Assembly (NCBI GenBank): GCA_946480555.1 | Contig: CAMLLE010000034.1 | Location: forward strand, 1 to 11,909 | Direction: 5' to 3' | DNA length: 11,909 nucleotides | Source: an uncultured Verrucomicrobia subdivision 3 bacterium | Lineage (GTDB): Bacteria; Verrucomicrobiota; Verrucomicrobiae; Limisphaerales; CAMLLE01 | Shown here: in pieces, positions 7,122-11,909 of the stretch | Layout: the number at the start of each line of letters is the position of its first letter | Numbering within the stretch: the first letter of the stretch is position 1 | Made by a program: the position numbers and the translations under genes | Notes under the pieces: generated by a model | Told to the model about the DNA's origin: nothing | Seen by the model: the letters and a program-made list of their open reading frames with translations, nothing else | Database searches by the model: none

Positions 7122-10100
7122 ATGTTGCGCGTTCCGGCGGCAGCACTGTGGCTTGCTTCTGCAGTTCTCGGCGGTTTCTCAGCTTTTGCCCAGACGGAAC
7201 CGCCGCATCCCATTCTCTCCATTCCCGGCAGTGGCAGCGGTGCGGGCGCAGTGCTCAGCACCTGGACCGAAGCGCAATACACCAACAACTTCACGCCACG
7301 CCTCGCGCCGCGGAATGACGATTACGGCTTCTGTCCGCCAGTTGTCTCCGGCGATACCGGCTGGTCGTGGAGTGCGTCCGCGCCAAATCAGATCGTCAGC
7401 ACACCGAGCGGAACAATTTTTCCAAACACGAATTCTGCGATCTATCCGGTCCGCACGCAGGCGGTGACCGTGTTTCTCACCACGGCGACGAACAATCTCA
7501 CGCGCGTGGTCAACGTGCCGTATTACAACCGCACGGGCAGCACGACGGCGAAATCGCTTGTCTTCAATCTGATCGCCTATCACCAGCGGCGGCAGCTTCG
7601 CAGCGATCTCAACAAGCTCGCGCCCGCTTATGTGAACAGCGGCAGTTCGCCTCAGACTCGGAACGATTCCTACGCCCGGCGCATCGCTGTCGCGCTGCTC
7701 GACTGGGCGCGCTGGCATCCGAGCTACACGTTGACGGCGATCAACAGCGCCACGTTCATCGAAGTGACACCCAACTATCTCGCCACCACCACGGGATTCG
7801 GTCCGCAGCGGGCCAGCGATCACAACGGTCTGGCGCACGAATGGGCCGACGACGAGCTGCTGGCGTTCGACGCGATCTACGACAGCGTGGCGCTCACCAA
7901 CCTCAGCACGGAACTCGGCTTCGATGTGCGGCAGTACATTCGCGACAACCTGTTCTTCGATGAAGGCGATTTTCTGGTGAACCACATTCCGGTGGACATT
8001 GCGATCCAGAGCAATCTTTCCGGGCCCTACACCGTGCTGGCGCTGGTCGCGCGCGTGCTCAATCGCCCGGACTACATCATCTGGATGGACGCGTATCTCA
8101 ACGCAACAGTGCGGAAGAAGATTCATCGCGACGGCGCGTTGAGCGAAGGCATGGGCTACTCCATCGGCTACATCAACGAGAACGAAAATGCCGCGACCTA
8201 CACGCGCGATTATTTCACCGCGCGTCAGGCGGACACGCCGCAGTTGCAGGCCATCAGCAATCGCGCCGGGATTTACGTGAAGACGCTTACGTACGGCCAG
8301 CAGCAGTGGAGCAGGATGGCGTTGCCGAACGGCCAGCTGCCTTCGTTTGGCGACACGCCGTTCAACACCTACTTCACTGCGCGCAACACGGGATTGTCCT
8401 GGCTGCTGCCTTCGTATGGAACCGTTTCAATGGGCGCTGGCAGCGGCGCTCTGGCAGTTCAGCTGAACCAGAATTTTTCAGGCAACAACAACCACATGCG
8501 CTCGGATGTGACGGCTTACACGCTCTGGGCTTTCGGGAACGAAGTGCTGGGCAACGTGCGTTACCACAATGGCACGCCCGGGCGGCAGTTCACGGAACAG
8601 ATTCTCGCGCACAACGCGGTGACCATCGATCGCAGCGACATGAGTAATCGCGCCGCCGACATCGATGGCAATGGCGATCTCACGTTGTACGAACCCGGCA
8701 ACAATGGCCTCGCTGTTACGGAAGTGGACGGCCAGCGCACCTACAGCAGCCGGGCGTCGCGCTACCAACGCATCCTGATGTTGAACACGATTGACCTGAA
8801 CCGGCCTTACGTCGTGGACGTGTTTCGCGTTGCCGGCGGCACAACGCACGATTACGTCTGGCACGGTTCGATTCGCTACGATCAGACGGCGCAATGCAGT
8901 TTCCCGCTGATCACGAACAGCAACACCTATCCGATGCTGGAAGGCGGCGAAGTCTGGACGGAGCCCACGAGCAGCGGATCGTCGTTTCCGTATTACGGCT
9001 TCTGGCGGAACGTGAGCAGCAACGCCGCGCCCGGCGATTTCCAGATCGGTTATCTGGATGCGGATCGCAATTCGCCGAGCGACACCAAACTCTGGATGTC
9101 CACCGACCCGCTCACCTATCAACCGGCCACCAGCCCCTATCAAGTCTTCCTCGGCCGTACGCCTGTGCCGTCGCGCGCCAACGGCGAGCCTGCGAACTGG
9201 TGGGTGAACGGATTGTGGCGGCCTTCAGCAATCGTTCGCCGACGCATTCCCAGCGGAACGCTTCAGGATCTATTCGTCAGCGTGGTTGAACCGCTCAAAA
9301 ACGGGGTTGGAACAATTCAATCCGTCGAACGGTTGCCGATGAATGGCAGCGGACTGGAGGCCTGCGCGTTGAAAATCACGTTCACCGACGGTCGCGTGGA
9401 TACCTGCGTCGTGAATCTACGGAACCCGGAGGTCGCCGGAGCGAACACGGGTTCAGCCACGGTTTCCACCACGAACGGCCAGTTCTCGCTCACCGGCCGC
9501 ATCGGACTTCTTTCGGACAGCGCGATCGGCAAACGCGCGTGGCTCGTGAACGGCACGCAGTTCATCTATCCCGGCGGTTCGTATGCACCTACGAATCTCT
9601 ACTTCTCGGGCGCAATCGCGGGCGAAACACGCAAGCTCACCGGCGGCAGCCACGACGCGTTCATCACGACGGCCCCGCTGCCGACGGGAACGACTCTGCG
9701 CGGCAAACAGCTGTCGCTCACGTTCGGCGCGCTCTCAGGCAACGGCACCACCGGCATCAGTGAAATGTTCCTGATCGACCAGGTTATCTTCACGAACAAC
9801 GCGTATCACATCTGTTTTACGAACGATCATCAGCTGGAGATCACGAACGTGACGTTGTCCATGGAACAGATGGGACCGCTGCGCCGGTTTACGGGAACGA
9901 ACCGGTTTGAAATTGCCTTGAGCGGATCGGCGCTGGCCACCACACCGGCGACACCGTCTGACGTCAGTGCGGTTCCGGGCAACACGCGGGTGTGGCTCGG
10001 TTGGAATGCGAACGGCGCAACCGGTTACAGCGTCTATCGCAGCACCACAAACGGCGGGCCGCATGTCTGGATTGCGAGTGTGACGAACGCCGCATTCACG

Positions 10101-11102
10101 GACACCGACCTGCTGAATGGCACGACGTATCATTACGTCATCACCGCCGTGAATGAGATCGGCGAAGGCCCGATCTCCGCGCAAGTCAGTGCGACACCGG
10201 CCGCGATCGTTCCATCCGGACTTCTGGCGCACTACACCTTTGATGACAACACGGCGGACGATTCCTCCGGTTTCCAGAATCACGGTCTGCTTGCAGGCAC
10301 GGCCGCAATTGTCTCCGACGCGCAACGCGGCAAGGTGCTTTCGCTGGATGGTGCGGGCGGAAAAGTGGATTTGGGAAATCCCGCCGCGCTCAATGTCACA
10401 GGTGCGATTTCCGTCGCCGCCTGGGTGAAGCTGAACACAGGCATGACCGGCAATCACGGTGTATTGCAGCGCGGTCATCAGAGCAATCCGAGCCGCGAGT
10501 TCGTGCTGCGGGTTGGCGCGTCCGGCACGACTTACGATTTCGGCACGTGGTCGCCAGGCCAGTATGCTTCCTTCGCCATCCCACCGCCGGACGTTGGGCT
10601 GGGAACCTGGGTTCATCTGGCGGGTACGATGGAATTCACCGGCAGCAACTACACCTATCGGCTCTATCGCAACGGCTCGGAAGTGTCCGCTTATCCAGCC
10701 GGGTCCGGGCTGCTCGGCAATTTCACCGTCGGATGGGCAATCGGCGCACGCGGTGGCATCGCGGGATTCGAACGCGTGTTCAACGGTGCGATTGACGATT
10801 TGCAGATCTACGGGCGAACGCTTTCGCCGGCCGAAATTCAAAGTGCGATGGTGGGAATGCCACCGCTCACGGCACCGCGGTTTGTAGCATCCGTTGTGAG
10901 CGACGGCACCCTGAACTTCAGCGGCACGAACGGTGTCCCCGGCGCGACGTTCCATCTCCTCACCGCGACCAACATTGCCTTGCCGATTTCCACATGGGTG
11001 CGCGTTGCGACAAATCAGTTCGATGCACAGGGGAAGTTCAGTGTCAGCCATCCGTTGAATCCTGATACACCGGAGCGGTTCTACCTGCTGCGATCTCAAT
11101 GA
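7122..11102 (+). CDS. Secreted heparinase II/III-superfamily polysaccharide lyase with FN3, LamG-like and C-terminal domains
   Basis: A 1326-residue exported enzyme expected to cleave uronic-acid-containing polysaccharide by beta-elimination. The signal peptide is MLRVPAAALWLASAVLG..., with cleavage near AFA-Q (about residue 23). An alpha/alpha-toroid region (about 60-440) includes SDHNGLAHEW (H234) and DGALSEGMGYSIGY, whose E-G-x-x-Y pattern (Y346) resembles the catalytic Tyr motif of heparinase II-type lyases. The heparinase II/III beta-sandwich (PF07940-like, about 445-700) has NNHMRSDVTAY (H458), LAHNAVTIDRSD (H497) and VVDVFRVAGGTTHDYVWHG (H576, H581). Then come a beta region to about 935, an FN3 domain (944-1027), a LamG/concanavalin-like domain (1033-1245) and the shared C-terminal domain (1249-1326). 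The exact PL family and substrate cannot be assigned. An in-frame ATG at 7062 would add 20 residues; 7122 is preferred because it gives a normal-length signal peptide and leaves two hairpins untranslated. Confidence 0.88.
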   Translation: MLRVPAAALWLASAVLGGFSAFAQTEPPHPILSIPGSGSGAGAVLSTWTEAQYTNNFTPRLAPRNDDYGFCPPVVSGDTGWSWSASAPNQIVSTPSGTIFPNTNSAIYPVRTQAVTVFLTTATNNLTRVVNVPYYNRTGSTTAKSLVFNLIAYHQRRQLRSDLNKLAPAYVNSGSSPQTRNDSYARRIAVALLDWARWHPSYTLTAINSATFIEVTPNYLATTTGFGPQRASDHNGLAHEWADDELLAFDAIYDSVALTNLSTELGFDVRQYIRDNLFFDEGDFLVNHIPVDIAIQSNLSGPYTVLALVARVLNRPDYIIWMDAYLNATVRKKIHRDGALSEGMGYSIGYINENENAATYTRDYFTARQADTPQLQAISNRAGIYVKTLTYGQQQWSRMALPNGQLPSFGDTPFNTYFTARNTGLSWLLPSYGTVSMGAGSGALAVQLNQNFSGNNNHMRSDVTAYTLWAFGNEVLGNVRYHNGTPGRQFTEQILAHNAVTIDRSDMSNRAADIDGNGDLTLYEPGNNGLAVTEVDGQRTYSSRASRYQRILMLNTIDLNRPYVVDVFRVAGGTTHDYVWHGSIRYDQTAQCSFPLITNSNTYPMLEGGEVWTEPTSSGSSFPYYGFWRNVSSNAAPGDFQIGYLDADRNSPSDTKLWMSTDPLTYQPATSPYQVFLGRTPVPSRANGEPANWWVNGLWRPSAIVRRRIPSGTLQDLFVSVVEPLKNGVGTIQSVERLPMNGSGLEACALKITFTDGRVDTCVVNLRNPEVAGANTGSATVSTTNGQFSLTGRIGLLSDSAIGKRAWLVNGTQFIYPGGSYAPTNLYFSGAIAGETRKLTGGSHDAFITTAPLPTGTTLRGKQLSLTFGALSGNGTTGISEMFLIDQVIFTNNAYHICFTNDHQLEITNVTLSMEQMGPLRRFTGTNRFEIALSGSALATTPATPSDVSAVPGNTRVWLGWNANGATGYSVYRSTTNGGPHVWIASVTNAAFTDTDLLNGTTYHYVITAVNEIGEGPISAQVSATPAAIVPSGLLAHYTFDDNTADDSSGFQNHGLLAGTAAIVSDAQRGKVLSLDGAGGKVDLGNPAALNVTGAISVAAWVKLNTGMTGNHGVLQRGHQSNPSREFVLRVGASGTTYDFGTWSPGQYASFAIPPPDVGLGTWVHLAGTMEFTGSNYTYRLYRNGSEVSAYPAGSGLLGNFTVGWAIGARGGIAGFERVFNGAIDDLQIYGRTLSPAEIQSAMVGMPPLTAPRFVASVVSDGTLNFSGTNGVPGATFHLLTATNIALPISTWVRVATNQFDAQGKFSVSHPLNPDTPERFYLLRSQ
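10866..11099 (+). other. Shared C-terminal domain, copy in the polysaccharide lyase
   Basis: Residues about 1249-1326 of the lyase (start 7122). Core features are TLNFSGTNGVPGATFHL, TATNIALPISTW from residue 1281, ATNQFD, GKFSV, and the terminal DTPERFYLLRSQ. It is collinear with 6805-7029, and both copies stop two residues after LLR. It lies outside the catalytic, FN3 and LamG-like parts, so it is unlikely to be needed for catalysis. Confidence 0.75.
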
Positions 11103-11110
11103 GGGCTGCT

Positions 11111-11122
11111 GAACAAATGTTC
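11111..11122. promoter_or_regulatory. Short palindrome GAACA-AA-TGTTC between the two lyase genes
   Basis: A perfect 5-base inverted repeat with a two-base spacer, 8 bases after the lyase stop and 58 bases before the next start. It could be an operator for a dimeric regulator of the downstream lyase. It also fits the Gram-positive LexA core by chance (see rejected items). A TTGACT at 11134-11139 follows, but no convincing -10 box accompanies it. A palindrome of this size is expected occasionally at random. Confidence 0.25.
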
Positions 11123-11179
11123 TATGGCTGCGATTGACTTGGCGGGGGTAGCTTCAATCATTGCCGCGAACTCCAAGTC

Positions 11180-11909
11180 ATGAACATCGGCCGCTTCATT
11201 CTTCTGCTCAGTGCGTGTTTCTTGTTTTCGAATCGACTTCCCGCAGCCGAATCGCTCCGCGTGGACGTCGCAGCGTTCGATCGGAACCGGATTCTCAAAA
11301 CCGTCGAAGCGGCGTTGAAACAGGAGCCGATCGCGATCACCAAGTTTCGCGCGAAGCTGAGCGAAGGCGGCCCGCACGACTTCTATTCCAACGGCGATTA
11401 CTGGTGGCCGAATCCAAACACGACCAACGGCCTGCCGTATGTGCAGCGCGATGGGCAGTCGAATCCCAACAACTTCGTCGAACATCGCCGCTGCGTCATG
11501 AGCTTGCGCGATGCTGTGGCGGTGTTGGGCGCGGCTTACAAGATCACGCGTGAAGATCGTTATGCGAAAAAGGCGGCGGAATTGTTGAAAGTGTTCTTCG
11601 TCGATGCCGCCACGCGGATGAATCCGAGCCTGAACTACGCGCAGGCAATTCCAGGCGTCACGCCGGGGCGTGGGATTGGGATCATCGATACGCTGCATCT
11701 GGCGGAGGTGCCGCTCGCGGTGGTGGCGATGAAGGACTCGGAAGAGTTTTCGCCCGAAGTGTTCGCAGGCGTACGGAAGTGGTTTCAGGATTACACGGAC
11801 TGGATGATATCCAGCAAGAATGGTCGGGAGGAGGCGAACGCCGGGAACAACCATGCTGTCGCGTATTGGCTGCAGGTCGCCTGCTTCGCACGGCTCACCG
11901 GTGATGCTG
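11180..11909 (+). CDS. Alginate_lyase-family (PF05426) secreted polysaccharide lyase, partial
   Basis: The frame stays open for 243 codons to the right edge, so the C-terminus is missing. Residues 1-23 are a signal peptide (MNIGRFILLLSACFLFSN, cleavage near PAA). The mature sequence carries the hallmark blocks of the alginate_lyase alpha/alpha-barrel family: DFYSNGDYWWPNPN (67-80), PYVQRDGQSNPNNF (86-99), a central AYKITREDRYAKKAAELL (119-136), TRMNPSLNYAQ (145-155), GRGIGIIDT (163-171) and NNH (223-225, the position of the usual NNHG active-site motif). It should act by beta-elimination on a uronic-acid polymer such as alginate or glucuronan, in the periplasm or outside the cell. It follows the heparinase II/III-type lyase by 77 bases on the same strand, which suggests a shared pathway. 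No clear Shine-Dalgarno precedes the ATG. The residue after NNH is Ala where Gly is typical. Confidence 0.85.
   Translation, partial: MNIGRFILLLSACFLFSNRLPAAESLRVDVAAFDRNRILKTVEAALKQEPIAITKFRAKLSEGGPHDFYSNGDYWWPNPNTTNGLPYVQRDGQSNPNNFVEHRRCVMSLRDAVAVLGAAYKITREDRYAKKAAELLKVFFVDAATRMNPSLNYAQAIPGVTPGRGIGIIDTLHLAEVPLAVVAMKDSEEFSPEVFAGVRKWFQDYTDWMISSKNGREEANAGNNHAVAYWLQVACFARLTGDA

Noticed and set aside
7179..8126. Minus-strand open frame of about 315 codons opposite the lyase N-terminal region
   Set aside because: It lies opposite the convincing toroid domain of a lyase and shows no motif, signal peptide or ribosome binding site.
9735..11099. Long minus-strand open frame (about 454 codons) opposite the polysaccharide lyase
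   Set aside because: The plus strand here has clear FN3, LamG-like and C-terminal domains. The antisense frame is Arg/Gly/Ala/His-rich without recognisable motifs, as expected from the mirror of GC-rich codon use.
11111..11122. GAACAAATGTTC as a LexA/SOS box
   Set aside because: It fits the Gram-positive core GAAC-RNRY-GTTC, but the motif reported for Verrucomicrobia is TGTTC-N4-GAACA, the opposite arrangement, and the neighbouring genes are polysaccharide lyases rather than SOS genes.
11096..11854. Minus-strand open frame of about 252 codons at the right end
   Set aside because: The plus strand encodes family-typical alginate_lyase motifs in this span; the minus frame has no recognisable content.

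Overview
This window most likely comes from a Verrucomicrobiota bacterium, plausibly of the Pedosphaera/Limisphaera kind. The clues are a giant secreted protein with autotransporter-associated beta-strand repeats but no C-terminal beta-barrel, a modular polysaccharide lyase carrying FN3 and LamG-like domains, and a C-terminal domain of about 75 residues shared by both. The DNA is GC-rich, and only one of the starts chosen here (1876) has a good Shine-Dalgarno site. The assignment is an inference from protein style; no marker gene is present.

Layout. Positions 1-110 hold the 5' end of a minus-strand gene for a protein with a signal peptide; it runs off the left edge. A divergent promoter region (111-240) separates it from a tight two-gene unit on the plus strand. 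The first of these genes encodes a small protein (Arg-rich, then Glu/Ala/Pro-rich, then coiled coil). Three bases after it starts a SMUG1-type uracil-DNA glycosylase with all its signature residues. A 222-base spacer with a bulged palindrome (1686-1735) follows. From 1876 onward three plus-strand genes run in a row: (1) a 1718-residue secreted beta-solenoid protein made of three opener/beta-repeat/closer units; (2) a heparinase II/III-superfamily polysaccharide lyase of about 1326 residues with FN3, LamG-like and C-terminal domains; (3) the 5' two-thirds or so of an alginate_lyase-family (PF05426) secreted lyase, cut by the right edge.

How the genes fit together. Genes 1 to 3 look like a locus for binding and depolymerising a uronic-acid-containing polysaccharide outside the cytoplasm. 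Two unrelated lyase folds sit side by side, and the giant repeat protein shares its C-terminal domain with the adjacent lyase. The shared domain suggests a common export or surface-attachment route. The substrate (alginate, glucuronan, heparan-like or other) cannot be read from the sequence. The upstream DNA-repair pair is probably an unrelated housekeeping unit.

The points most worth a second look are the shared C-terminal domain, a pair of overlapping GC-rich hairpins (7069-7100 and 7098-7121) that ends exactly at the preferred lyase start codon, the internal duplications in the giant protein, and the coupling of an Arg-rich coiled-coil protein to SMUG1. No gene-free stretch exceeds about 300 bases. 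I saw no tRNA, rRNA, CRISPR array or insertion sequence.
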